Assembly (NCBI GenBank): GCA_964517265.1
Contig: CAZFBS010000043.1
Span: 1-24,574 of the forward strand
From: REEP01 sp964517265
Lineage (GTDB): Bacteria; Pseudomonadota; Alphaproteobacteria; Rhodospirillales; Defluviicoccaceae
Reading direction: 5' to 3'
Length of the DNA: 24,574 nt
Shown in pieces: positions 17,929-24,574 of the stretch (position 1 is the stretch's first letter; each line of letters opens with the position of its first letter). The notes below the pieces were generated by a model. That model did not search any database and was not told the origin of the DNA. It worked only from the letters and a program-made list of their open reading frames with translations. A program made the position numbers and the translations under genes.

Positions 17929-18477
17929 TTAGAAGTTTACGCCGAGGCCGAGGGTATAATTGAACGTGCCGTCATTGCAGCAGTCGTCGAACGTGAGCCC
18001 GTACACAGCCTGACCAAGAACGAACGTCGATTCATTGACGTAATACTTCAGACCGGCCTGCGGGCCCCACAGACCCTCTGAATCAACGTCACGGCCGCCG
18101 TACGACGCGCCGACGCCGACGCCGATGAACGGCTGCCAGCGACCGAAGTCGAACTGGTAGTCGGCGGAAACGACCGATGTGCCGGTCCACGTATCATCCT
18201 GGCCCGGGAATTCGGTGGAGTCGACCAGCTGGAAACCGAAGAATTGCCGGAAGCCGACAATGACATTCTTGGTCATGTAGTAGCCGATACCGACAGAGGC
18301 ACCGAACGAGTTGTTGTCAAAATCATTGGTCGACGTCCCGGAGCCCGCCAGGGTCAGTTCCCACCAGCCTGGATAGGGACCGGCATCGGGATGATAGGGC
18401 GGAACTTCCACCGACTGAGCCATCGCCGTGGACGCCATCAAGGCCGCAACCGGCAAAGCCAACAATGTGCGCTTCAT
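17929..18477 (-). CDS. small outer-membrane beta-barrel protein
   Basis: A 182-residue precursor with a clear signal peptide (MKRTLLALPVAALMASTAMA, cleavage near residue 20). The mature part has alternating aromatic and small residues typical of an eight-strand barrel: WWELTLAGSGTS, FGASVGIGYYMTKNVIVGFRQ, TSVVSADYQFDFGRWQPFIGVGVG, AGLKYYVNESTFVLGQAVYGL and the final YTLGLGVNF, which ends in the C-terminal Phe expected for BAM recognition. Two adjacent Cys (DDCCNDG) sit in a late loop. ATG at 18477 has AAAAGGAG (18493 down to about 18486) upstream; in-frame codons further out have no such site. It resembles OmpW/OprF-like small porins, but I cannot name a family. The OmpA lipoprotein gene follows. 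Confidence 0.85.
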   Translation of the reverse strand: MKRTLLALPVAALMASTAMAQSVEVPPYHPDAGPYPGWWELTLAGSGTSTNDFDNNSFGASVGIGYYMTKNVIVGFRQFFGFQLVDSTEFPGQDDTWTGTSVVSADYQFDFGRWQPFIGVGVGASYGGRDVDSEGLWGPQAGLKYYVNESTFVLGQAVYGLTFDDCCNDGTFNYTLGLGVNF

Positions 18478-18624
18478 ACGAGCATCTCCTTTTACCCGAG
18501 AGCCATCTGTGGATATCATTAGCTCTGTATACCAACCGGGTGGTGTTGCGAATACGCCCCACAACGGGACGCAAATAGTGTTCCGCAACATTATGACATC
18601 CACCGATAAATGCTAGATGGACTT

Positions 18625-18710
18625 CATCGCCGATCCGATTTTGGGTAGGCACGTTGCAAAATTGCGACAGCTGCTGTGGCATCGGATCGGCGGTGCCGAG
18701 GCCGTTTTTT
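18625..18710 (+). ncRNA. candidate small RNA: long dyad followed by a T run
   Basis: CGCCGATCCGAT (18628-18639) is the exact reverse complement of ATCGGATCGGCG (18681-18692). The pairing extends by a wobble and two base pairs to 18625 and 18695. The 41-base loop holds smaller possible stems (GTTGC near 18653 with GCGAC near 18664; ACAGC with GCTGT). Thirteen bases after the stem come six T (18705-18710), preceded by GAGGCCG. It lies in the 18478-18817 gap, which has no convincing gene apart from the promoter region for the barrel gene. The distance between stem and T run is long for a simple terminator, so this could also be a DNA palindrome with another role. Confidence 0.35.
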
Positions 18711-18817
18711 CGGTACCTCAAGAGAGGACGGACAAGCCGATCCGGAAAGTTGATGCGCCGCCGTTCGCGATGCTGTTACCATCGCCGCAGTGCCATGACA
18801 ATGGGAGCAAGGCAACC

Positions 18818-19054
18818 ATGAGCGGCTGGGGTTGTCCACATGAGATCGAAGGCCGATGCATGCGGGTCAAGGGATTCGCCTGCGATCCCGGGATGAAAGG
18901 GTGTGTCCTGTCCGGCCGGTTCCGCTTCAGCAACGAGGCGAAGAATCGGCCTGCCAAGACACCACGGCCAGCCCCCCGTGCGCAGGAAGCCGCGCGCCCA
19001 CAAGATCCTTCACCGCCACGCCCGAGCGAACCCCGGGACCCTCCATCGCGCTGA
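18818..19054 (+). CDS. small four-cysteine protein with proline-rich tail, unknown function
   Basis: A 78-residue protein. The first 45 residues hold four cysteines spaced C-x7-C-x7-C-x6-C (Cys6, 14, 22, 29) in the pattern WGCPHE, GRC, ACDPGMKGCVLSGRFRFS. This looks like a metal-binding or disulfide-bonded knuckle. From memory, short proteins with a CDPGMKGC-type motif occur in other alphaproteobacteria, but I cannot name a family. The tail (about 46-78) is rich in Pro, Arg, Ala and Ser and likely disordered. The ATG at 18818 has GGGAG at 18803-18807; the frame stays open upstream, but that part is poor in coding character. It converges with the gamma-carbonic-anhydrase gene. Confidence 0.7.
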   Translation: MSGWGCPHEIEGRCMRVKGFACDPGMKGCVLSGRFRFSNEAKNRPAKTPRPAPRAQEAARPQDPSPPRPSEPRDPPSR

Positions 19055-19103
19055 GGCAGGCAGGCGCCGAGCGTTGCTCCTGCCCTCGCTCGTCGCGCCT
19101 CAG
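19051..19103. other. dyad spanning two convergent gene ends
   Basis: CTGAGGC (19051-19057) pairs exactly with GCCTCAG (19097-19103), and inside it the GGCAGG region (19055-19060) can pair with CCTGCC (19079-19084). The arms include the stop codons of both convergent genes. No T run follows on either strand, so a bidirectional transcript-end hairpin is only a possibility. Confidence 0.3.
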
Positions 19104-19624
19104 TCGTCCGGGCTGAGGCCGGCCTTGTAGCGTCGCCAGTTGTCAACATAATGCGCAGCGCCATAGGCCGCTTTGGCAGCCTGTTCCGGCGTGACAGTCT
19201 TGACGACCTTGGCGGGGGCCCCGAGAACAAGGGAATTGTCCGGGATCACCTTGCCCTCGGGGATCAACGCCTTGGCCCCGATGATGCAGTTCCTGCCGAT
19301 GCGAACGCCGTTCAGGATCACACTCGAGATCCCGATCAGACACCCATCGCCAATGGTGCAACCGTGCATCATCACGAGGTGGCCGACGGTCACATTGGCG
19401 CCGAGGGTCAACGGAAAGCCGGGATCGGTATGGAGGACACAATTGTCCTGGATGTTGGAATTCTCGCCGATCGTGATTGGCTCGTTGTCGCCGCGCAGAA
19501 CGGCATTCCACCACACGCTGGCGTTCTTTTTGAGGATCACGCGACCGATGACGACGGCCGTCGGCGCGATCCAGTAGTTGTCCTCTTCGGTTTCGATGCG
19601 AATGCCGTCAAGCGCGTATCTCAT
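19100..19624 (-). CDS. gamma-carbonic-anhydrase-like hexapeptide-repeat protein
   Basis: The 174 residues form a left-handed beta-helix of hexapeptide repeats (IGRVIL, ASVWWNAVLRGDNEPITIGENSNIQDNC and so on). The zinc ligands of gamma-carbonic anhydrases are conserved: His65 (CVLHTD), His82 (GHLVMM) and His87 (MMHG). A C-terminal helix (TPEQAAKAAYGAAHYVDNWRRYK) follows, as in YrdA/PaaY-type proteins. Members may be carbonic anhydrases or acyl-thioesterase-like proteins; the sequence does not decide. The gene lies 49 bases after the lipoprotein gene at 19674-20108 and may be its operon partner. Confidence 0.92.
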   Translation of the reverse strand: MRYALDGIRIETEEDNYWIAPTAVVIGRVILKKNASVWWNAVLRGDNEPITIGENSNIQDNCVLHTDPGFPLTLGANVTVGHLVMMHGCTIGDGCLIGISSVILNGVRIGRNCIIGAKALIPEGKVIPDNSLVLGAPAKVVKTVTPEQAAKAAYGAAHYVDNWRRYKAGLSPDD

Positions 19625-19673
19625 CTTCTTTAGTATCCTTCCCGAATTCTGAAGAGGGGAGGCTCCCGCGGGC

Positions 19674-20108
19674 TCACTCCTCCAGCGTCTTCAATTCCAT
19701 CCGCAGCAACTCCTCTCCGCGCACCCCGCGCTGGGGCTCCCGAATGATCCCGACGAAAGTCACCGGCTGTCCCCGCACCAGCTCCGGAACCTTGGACGGA
19801 GGGATCAGGAACGTGACATCCGGCTCGGGGTCCTGCTCTGCCACGGCGGGGTCCATGTCCACCAGCAGAACGCCCTCCTCCGCGTAATCGTCGCCGAACT
19901 GCCGTCTGGCCTCCACCACTTGGCCGGACCAGCGAACCAGCGTCCCGCGGTAGGGCTCGAACGCCGCGGCATCGCCGCTCTCCATTGCCGCGCGCACATC
20001 CGGATAGGCGACGGCGGCCGGCTCTTCGCTGCCATCGCAGCCGGCGAGCAGCAATCCACCCGAGATCAGTGCGCCCGAAATGAGTCCGATCGCGACGAGA
20101 CTCCGCAT
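19674..20108 (-). CDS. small uncharacterised lipoprotein
   Basis: A 144-residue precursor with a lipoprotein signal (MRSLVAIGLISGALISGG, then LLLAGC; Cys24 acylated). After an acidic linker (DGSEEP) comes one small domain of mostly strand character: GTLVRWSGQVVEARRQFG, GVLLVDMDP, VTFLIPPSKVPELVRGQPVTFVGIIR. The Trp-Ser-Gly-x-Val strand and closing FVGII strand resemble an OB-fold, which is inference only. The start is ATG at 20108, with GGGGGAG about eight bases upstream; the frame remains open further upstream but has no coding character there. It lies 71 bases after the protease gene and 49 bases before the hexapeptide-repeat gene on the same strand. Confidence 0.8.
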   Translation of the reverse strand: MRSLVAIGLISGALISGGLLLAGCDGSEEPAAVAYPDVRAAMESGDAAAFEPYRGTLVRWSGQVVEARRQFGDDYAEEGVLLVDMDPAVAEQDPEPDVTFLIPPSKVPELVRGQPVTFVGIIREPQRGVRGEELLRMELKTLEE

Positions 20109-20179
20109 GACTTCATCTCCCCCTTTTTTTTGCAAACACTCTCGCCTCCGGCACGCCCCAACGGCGAGCGCGAGACGCC

Positions 20180-21094
20180 CTACGGCTCTTGCTGCTCTCC
20201 TTCCCAGCAACCGACGCGGGCAATGTATGGCCGCGCCTGAGTCAGAAGATCCTCGGCAACGGCTTGCGCCGCTCCGCTTCCCTTCCAGTACGGGATCTGC
20301 CACCGGCTGATAAAAGCGGTAACCACCTCTCCCGGAATGGCGAAGCCAATGTTGCGAACCACCTCCCCCGTCTGCGCGTAGATCCCCGGCGTGTTGATCT
20401 CGGCAAAGACGACGCCGACGACGTTTCCCTTCTGATCCAAAAGCGGGCCACCGCTGTTGCCCGGCCTCACGTCCGCGTTCAGCTTGAGCACGGTCAGGCC
20501 CGGAACGATGGTTTCGGTCCCGATCATCTCGGCGTTGGTCAGAAGCGGGCGGATCGGCGGAATTCCCTGGTCCGGATAACCGACCATCGCCACCCCCACC
20601 GAGCGGCTTTGAACGAAGCGGGCGACTCCAGGCGGCGCGGCGTCGGTGCGCAGCAAAGCCAGGTCGTTGGTCTGATCGAAGCCGAGCACTTCCCCCGCCA
20701 CCGTATTGCCGGTCGTCGGCGAAACGGTAACGGCATCGCAATTCTCGACCACATGCCGGCTGGTAACGACCGCCCCCTCCATGTCGACAAAAAACCCGGT
20801 GCCGATACGAGTCAAGGTTCGCCCCGGCAGCACCGCCTCCCGTCGATCATTGTATGCGCGGCGCACATAATCCCGGCGGCCGGCCTCGATCCTGACCGCT
20901 TCCTCGGCGCTGACGATCTTCCCACGGCACTCGCCGCGCCGCGTCTTCTGGACCACATTGCGCGTCGTATCGAAGCAGTTGACGACGAGCGGAGCGGCCA
21001 TCTCCGCGCGCACGGGCAGCGCCGAGACGGCCCAAGCCATCCCCACGGCGACAATCCCCTTCAGTGTCGTCTTCAACCACGCCCTTTTCATCAT
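20180..21094 (-). CDS. exported trypsin-like serine protease (DegP/HtrA-like catalytic domain)
   Basis: The 304-residue protein has an N-terminal export signal (KRAWLKTTLKGIVAVGMAWAV, cleavage near VRA) and an S1 protease domain. The triad is complete, numbered here from a possible GTG start at 21100: His116 in VVTSRHVVENC, Asp146 in TNDLALLR, and Ser216 in RPGNSGGPLLD (subtract two for the chosen start). No PDZ domain follows; a short C-terminal segment with Cys (RVGCWEGEQ) ends it. An extra region of about 60 residues with paired Cys lies before the first strand. I chose ATG at 21094 because GGAGAGG (21110 to 21104) is nine bases upstream; GTG at 21100 would be too close to it. It is divergent from mutA. 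Confidence 0.88.
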   Translation of the reverse strand: MMKRAWLKTTLKGIVAVGMAWAVSALPVRAEMAAPLVVNCFDTTRNVVQKTRRGECRGKIVSAEEAVRIEAGRRDYVRRAYNDRREAVLPGRTLTRIGTGFFVDMEGAVVTSRHVVENCDAVTVSPTTGNTVAGEVLGFDQTNDLALLRTDAAPPGVARFVQSRSVGVAMVGYPDQGIPPIRPLLTNAEMIGTETIVPGLTVLKLNADVRPGNSGGPLLDQKGNVVGVVFAEINTPGIYAQTGEVVRNIGFAIPGEVVTAFISRWQIPYWKGSGAAQAVAEDLLTQARPYIARVGCWEGEQQEP

Positions 21095-21192
21095 CGACAC
21101 CTGCCTCTCCGCTGCGCCAACCGGTGTTCCGCCGTCCTTCGCTCCGCCCGCCGTTTCAGGACGACCATGCCCTCGCCGGCGCCCCCTTCATT

Positions 21193-21229
21193 TTCGTTGC
21201 ACTTAATCCTTTCGTCTTCGTTGCACTTA
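21193..21229. promoter_or_regulatory. 13-base direct repeat, possible regulator site
   Basis: TTCGTTGCACTTA occurs exactly at 21193-21205 and again at 21217-21229, 24 bases apart, in an AT-rich part of the mutAB upstream region. Each copy contains TTGCA. Regulators of propionyl-CoA and methylmalonyl-CoA genes in alphaproteobacteria (ScfR/PccR family) bind TTGCA/TGCAA-type half sites, so an operator is plausible, but this is inference. Confidence 0.4.
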
Positions 21230-21289
21230 TATTGTGCGGCCCGCAACCGCGATGAGCAAGTGACCTTCTGTTCACTCCCCATCTGTCCG

Positions 21290-21334
21290 GTCATCGTGCG
21301 TTCCGTCATCGTGTGTTGAGTCGTCATGTGTTCA
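21290..21334. repeat. three tandem imperfect 15-base repeats
   Basis: Units GTCATCGTGCGTTCC (21290-21304), GTCATCGTGTGTTGA (21305-21319) and GTCGTCATGTGTTCA (21320-21334) are directly adjacent, differing at a few positions. They lie between the 13-base repeats and mutA. They could be a regulator array or slippage-derived sequence. Confidence 0.5.
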
Positions 21335-21591
21335 GGGGCGCCTTCGGGCATCGCGCCTTGATCCGGGCCGGCACGCCGCATCGGCAGGGACAGAGGTCGC
21401 CGCCGCGCGAAACCGCCGCCATCCCTGCCAAACCAAGTGGTGCCCGCCTTGACGCTCGCCCATATCCTGCCGTACCTTGCCTCGTCCTGGCGCTTGCCAT
21501 GTTCCAGATGCATGAACGGGCGCGCATGGGGGACGAACAAGAGCTTTTAAGTGCCAGACTTCAGCGCCAACAACAAGGGAGCGGGGCCTCC

Positions 21592-23703
21592 ATGAGCACA
21601 ATCAACTTCGTCGAACAGTTTCCGTCTCCGACGTACGACGAATGGCGAGCCGAGGTGGACAAGGCGCTGAAAGGCGCTCCCTTCGACAAGAAAATGCTGA
21701 CCAAAACGTATGAGGGGATCACCCTCAGGCCGATCTACACCCGGCAGGATTGGTCCGGCGAGGGCGATCCTTCCGGCTTCCCCGGTGCCGCTCCCTTTAC
21801 CCGCGGCGGCCGCGCCTCGGGCGGCGTGGTCGGCGGCTGGGATGTTCGCCAGCGCTACATGTGGCCCGATCCGAAGGGCTGCAACGACATCATCCTGGCC
21901 GAGCTCGAGCGCGGCGTCAGCTCCTTGATCCTGAGGTTCGATGCCGCAGCGCAGGCGGGCCTCGACGGCGATGCGGCGGGCGCGGCGGATCTCGCCGGCG
22001 ACAACGGCGTCATGATCTACTCGGTCGACGACCTCGACCTGCTGCTGACCGGGGTCGAGTTGGACCTGTTGACCGTCAGCCTCGAGGCGGGTCCGCAGTT
22101 CCTGCCGGCGGCGGCGCTGCTGGAAGCCTTGTGGCAACGCCGCGGCATCGCCGCCGACAAGGCGATCGGCGCGTTCAACGCCGATCCCATCAGCACTCTG
22201 GCGGGACAGGGAAAGCTGCCGGTCTCCGTCGAGACGGCGCTCTCGCATCTCGCCGATCTCGCCCAGCGCACCAGCGCGACCTACCGCCATGTGACGGCGG
22301 CCCGTGTCGATACCTCCGCCTACCACGATGCCGGCGCCACCGAGACGCAGGATCTGGCCGCCTCGATGGCGACCGCGGTGGCCTACTTGCGGGCGATGAC
22401 CGATGCCGGGATGGATATCGACAGCGCCTGCCGGCAGATCGTCTTCACCTACTCGCTCGATGCCGATCAGTTCCTCTCGCTGTGCAAGCTGCGCGCCGCC
22501 CGCAAGCTGTGGAACCGGGTCGCGGAAGCATGCGGGGCGTCCGAGCTGGCCCGGGCGATGCAGCAGCATGCGATTACCTCGACCCGGATGATGACCCGGT
22601 ATGATCCGTGGGTGAACACGCTGCGCGGCACCGTCGCCTGCTTTGCCGCGGCGGTCGGCGGCGCCGACAGCATCACCGTGCAGCCGTTCAACGCCCTGAT
22701 CGGCCTGCCCGACGAGCTCGGCCGGCGGATCGCGCGCAACACCCATATCGTCCTCTCCGAGGAATCGAACCTGCCGCGGGTGATCGATGCCGGCGGCGGC
22801 TCCTGGTACATCGAGAGCCGCACGGACGAGCTCGCCCGCGCCGCCTGGGCCGAGTTCCAGGAGATCGAGAAAGAGGGCGGCATTGTGTCCGTCGTTACCA
22901 ACGGCACATTGGCCGAGAAGATCGCGGCCGCCTATGCCGCGCGCGAAAAGAACATCGCCAAGCGCAAGGACCCGCTGACCGGGATCAGCGAGTTCCCCAA
23001 CATCGACGAGCATCCGGTTCCGCTGGAGATGCCCGACATGGACGCCATGCGGCGGGACGCCGCCGACCGGGTCCGCGGCACGCGCGGCAAGGGCAATCCC
23101 GATGCCAAGCTCGGGGCGCTGAAGGTGGCGGACGAGGGAAGCGTCGCCGAGGCCGCGGCAGCGGCGGCGGCGGCCGGTGCCACCGTCGGGGCGATGGCCT
23201 TGGCTTTGGCCGGAGAGGGGGCATCGGTGACGGCGCTGCCGACGCACCGCTTCGCCGAGAGCTTCGAGGCCCTGCGCGACGCCAGCGAGGCCGAGGAGAC
23301 CAAGACCGGCGAGCGGCCGAAGATCTTCCTCGCCAATCTCGGCCCGATCGCCAAGCATACCGGCCGGGCGACGTTCGCCAAGAATTTCTTCGAGGTGGGC
23401 GGCATCCGCGCGCTCACCAACGAGGGTTTCAAGGACGCCGAATCCTGTGCCGAGGCGTTCCGGCAAAGCGGCGCCAAGATCGCGATCCTCTGCTCCGCCG
23501 ATCCGATCTACGAGGAAATGGTCGCGAGCGTGGCGCCCGCGCTCAAGAACGCCGGCTGTAAATATCTCTTTCTCGCCGGCAGCCCGGGCGAGCACAAAGA
23601 AGCCTACACGAAGGCCGGCGTTGACGATTTCATCTTCCTCGGCTGCGACGTGCTGCAGATCCTCCGTTCCACCCATGCGACGCTGGGAGTGTCCGCGAAA
23701 TGA
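21592..23703 (+). CDS. mutA: methylmalonyl-CoA mutase small (beta) subunit
   Basis: MutA is the non-catalytic partner of MutB in the B12-dependent mutase that interconverts (R)-methylmalonyl-CoA and succinyl-CoA, linking propionate, odd-chain fatty acid and branched amino acid breakdown to the TCA cycle. The 703 residues show the N-terminal YDEWRAEVDKALKG and YEGITLRPIYTRQDW, the barrel region RMMTRYDPWVNTLRGTVACF and SITVQPFNALIGLPDE, and a Rossmann-like C-terminal domain (about 570-700). That domain lacks the DxHxxG cobalamin-binding motif, as expected for this subunit. An Ala-rich linker of about 20 residues (AEAAAAAAAAGATVGAMALA) precedes it. ATG at 21592 has AAGGGAG at 21575-21581; upstream in-frame codons look non-coding. 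It overlaps mutB as ATGA at 23700-23703. Confidence 0.95.
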   Translation: MSTINFVEQFPSPTYDEWRAEVDKALKGAPFDKKMLTKTYEGITLRPIYTRQDWSGEGDPSGFPGAAPFTRGGRASGGVVGGWDVRQRYMWPDPKGCNDIILAELERGVSSLILRFDAAAQAGLDGDAAGAADLAGDNGVMIYSVDDLDLLLTGVELDLLTVSLEAGPQFLPAAALLEALWQRRGIAADKAIGAFNADPISTLAGQGKLPVSVETALSHLADLAQRTSATYRHVTAARVDTSAYHDAGATETQDLAASMATAVAYLRAMTDAGMDIDSACRQIVFTYSLDADQFLSLCKLRAARKLWNRVAEACGASELARAMQQHAITSTRMMTRYDPWVNTLRGTVACFAAAVGGADSITVQPFNALIGLPDELGRRIARNTHIVLSEESNLPRVIDAGGGSWYIESRTDELARAAWAEFQEIEKEGGIVSVVTNGTLAEKIAAAYAAREKNIAKRKDPLTGISEFPNIDEHPVPLEMPDMDAMRRDAADRVRGTRGKGNPDAKLGALKVADEGSVAEAAAAAAAAGATVGAMALALAGEGASVTALPTHRFAESFEALRDASEAEETKTGERPKIFLANLGPIAKHTGRATFAKNFFEVGGIRALTNEGFKDAESCAEAFRQSGAKIAILCSADPIYEEMVASVAPALKNAGCKYLFLAGSPGEHKEAYTKAGVDDFIFLGCDVLQILRSTHATLGVSAK

Positions 23704-24574
23704 GTGCCATCCCTGATTTCACCACGCTCCATCTGGAGCCGAGCAACCAGCCGCCGGGCAACGGTGGCGGATTGAGCGGTTGGGCCGATCGGTTCAAGCA
23801 GGAGACCGGCAAGGCGCCGGGCACCGAGCAGGTTTGGGAAACGCCGGAACTGATCGCGGTCAAGCCGCTTTATTCGTCCGCTGACCTGGAAGGCATCGAT
23901 CATCTCGACACGATGCCGGGGATGCCGCCTTACTTGCGCGGCCCCTACTCGACGATGTACGTCACGCGGCCTTGGACCATCCGCCAATACGCCGGCTTCT
24001 CGACCGCCAAGGACAGCAACGCGTTCTATCGACGCAACCTTGCCGCCGGGCAGAAGGGCCTCTCGATCGCGTTCGATCTCGCCACCCACCGAGGCTACGA
24101 TTCCGACAACCCCCGCGTCGCCGGCGATGTCGGCATGGCCGGGGTCGCGATCGACTCGATCATGGACATGCGGGTGCTGTTCGACCAGATTCCGCTCGAC
24201 CAGATGACCGTCTCGATGACCATGAACGGCGCCGTGCTGCCGATCATGGCGCTCTACATCCTCGCCGCCGAAGAACAAGGGGTGAAGCCGGAGCAACTGG
24301 CAGGGACCATCCAGAACGACATCTTGAAGGAGTTCATGGTCCGCAACACCTACATCTACCCGCCGTCGTCTTCGATGCGGATCATCTCCGACATTTTTTC
24401 CTTCACCTCGAAGAACATGCCGAAGTTCAACTCGATTTCGATCTCCGGCTATCACATGCAGGAAGCGGGCGCGACCGCCGACCTGGAGATGGCCTACACC
24501 CTGGCCGACGGCGTCGAGTACGCGCGGGCGGGATTGAAGGCGGGCCTGACGATCGACAAGTTCGCGCCGCGGCT
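23700..24574 (+). CDS. mutB: methylmalonyl-CoA mutase large (alpha) subunit, truncated by window end
   Basis: The first 291 codons of the catalytic subunit are visible; the rest lies beyond the window. The sequence contains YLRGPYSTMYVTRPWTIRQY, STAKDSNAFYRRNLAAGQKG, FDLATHRGYDSDNPRV, TVSMTMNGAVLPIMALY, NDILKEFMVRNTYIYPP and ISISGYHMQEAGATAD, all core TIM-barrel and CoA-binding segments of the family. The only departure I note is STAKDSN where STAEESN is common. The C-terminal cobalamin-binding domain would be outside the window. The start ATG overlaps the mutA stop by four bases, indicating coupled translation in a mutAB operon. Confidence 0.97.
   Translation, partial: MSAIPDFTTLHLEPSNQPPGNGGGLSGWADRFKQETGKAPGTEQVWETPELIAVKPLYSSADLEGIDHLDTMPGMPPYLRGPYSTMYVTRPWTIRQYAGFSTAKDSNAFYRRNLAAGQKGLSIAFDLATHRGYDSDNPRVAGDVGMAGVAIDSIMDMRVLFDQIPLDQMTVSMTMNGAVLPIMALYILAAEEQGVKPEQLAGTIQNDILKEFMVRNTYIYPPSSSMRIISDIFSFTSKNMPKFNSISISGYHMQEAGATADLEMAYTLADGVEYARAGLKAGLTIDKFAPR

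Larger units (their letters stand above)
21095..21591. other. 497-base divergent intergenic region upstream of mutAB
   Basis: No convincing gene is seen between the protease start and mutA. Frames are open here on both strands, but they have poor codon character and no ribosome-binding site. The segment around 21187-21235 is notably AT-richer than the surroundings and holds a 13-base direct repeat; three tandem 15-base units follow at 21290-21334. TATATT at 21228-21233 could be a -10 box for the plus strand, but no good -35 sits at the right distance. Control of mutAB and of the protease must be encoded in this stretch. Confidence 0.5.

Noticed and set aside
18705..18710. T6 as the end of a conventional terminator for an upstream plus-strand gene
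   Set aside because: There is no plus-strand gene immediately upstream (the neighbour at 17929-18477 is on the minus strand), and the 12-bp stem is 12 bases or more from the T run.
18617..18817. N-terminal extension of the four-cysteine protein back to ATG 18617
   Set aside because: It would translate the dyad and T run, lacks a ribosome-binding site and has unusual codon use; ATG 18818 with GGGAG upstream fits better.
21091..21540. Minus-strand frame upstream of the protease containing repeated KCNE and TMT units
   Set aside because: The peptide repeats arise from the 13-base and 15-base DNA repeats. Codon bias is poor, and the frame runs into the well-defined signal-peptide start of the protease.
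21547..23676. A 709-codon open frame on the minus strand opposite mutA
   Set aside because: It has Gly/Arg/His-rich shadow composition with no domain; mutA on the plus strand is unmistakable.

Overview
The window is high-GC, densely coding bacterial chromosome with no phage, plasmid, IS transposase, CRISPR array, tRNA or rRNA that I can see. Codon use, the order purC-purS-purQ-purL-bolA-grxD, a CGFS glutaredoxin next to a BolA protein, and a two-subunit B12-dependent methylmalonyl-CoA mutase together suggest an alphaproteobacterium, possibly Rhodospirillales-like. The taxonomic call is inference from gene order and protein character; no database search was possible.

Layout. (1) 3-4869, plus strand: the tail of an unrecognised protein, then a purine operon for SAICAR synthase (purC) and the three-part FGAM synthase (purS, purQ, purL), running into bolA and grxD, an iron-sulfur/iron-sensing partner pair. 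purL overlaps purQ by 4 bases and bolA by 26 bases. (2) 5077-8008: a 369-residue helical protein of unknown function, a compact hairpin repeat of REP type, a small unknown minus-strand gene, an RlpA-like double-psi beta-barrel protein and a small unknown protein. (3) 8027-12348, minus strand: a Bax-inhibitor-1/YccA membrane protein with a clear promoter and terminator, then a YbbA/YbbP-type ABC exporter pair. (4) 12342-14936, plus strand: TesA-type GDSL esterase divergent from the ABC pair (the same arrangement as in E. coli), a FIST-domain protein and the 2',3'-cyclic phosphodiesterase ThpR. (5) 14999-18477, minus strand: a patatin-like phospholipase, an OmpA-domain lipoprotein with a textbook terminator, and a small outer-membrane beta-barrel protein. 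(6) 18478-19054: an intergenic segment with a long perfect dyad followed by a T run, then a small four-cysteine protein. (7) 19100-21094, minus strand: gamma-carbonic-anhydrase-fold protein, a lipoprotein and an exported trypsin-like protease. (8) 21095-24574: a repeat-bearing upstream region, then mutA and mutB (truncated by the window end) for methylmalonyl-CoA to succinyl-CoA conversion.

Most of this is ordinary housekeeping sequence. I did not find a convincing new multi-gene system. The items most worth a second look are small: the four-cysteine protein at 18818-19054, the dyad plus T-run at 18625-18710 (possible small RNA), the nested dyad over a promoter at 8921-8987, two sets of direct repeats upstream of mutAB, and the unnamed conserved-looking proteins at 5077-6186 and 6400-6681.
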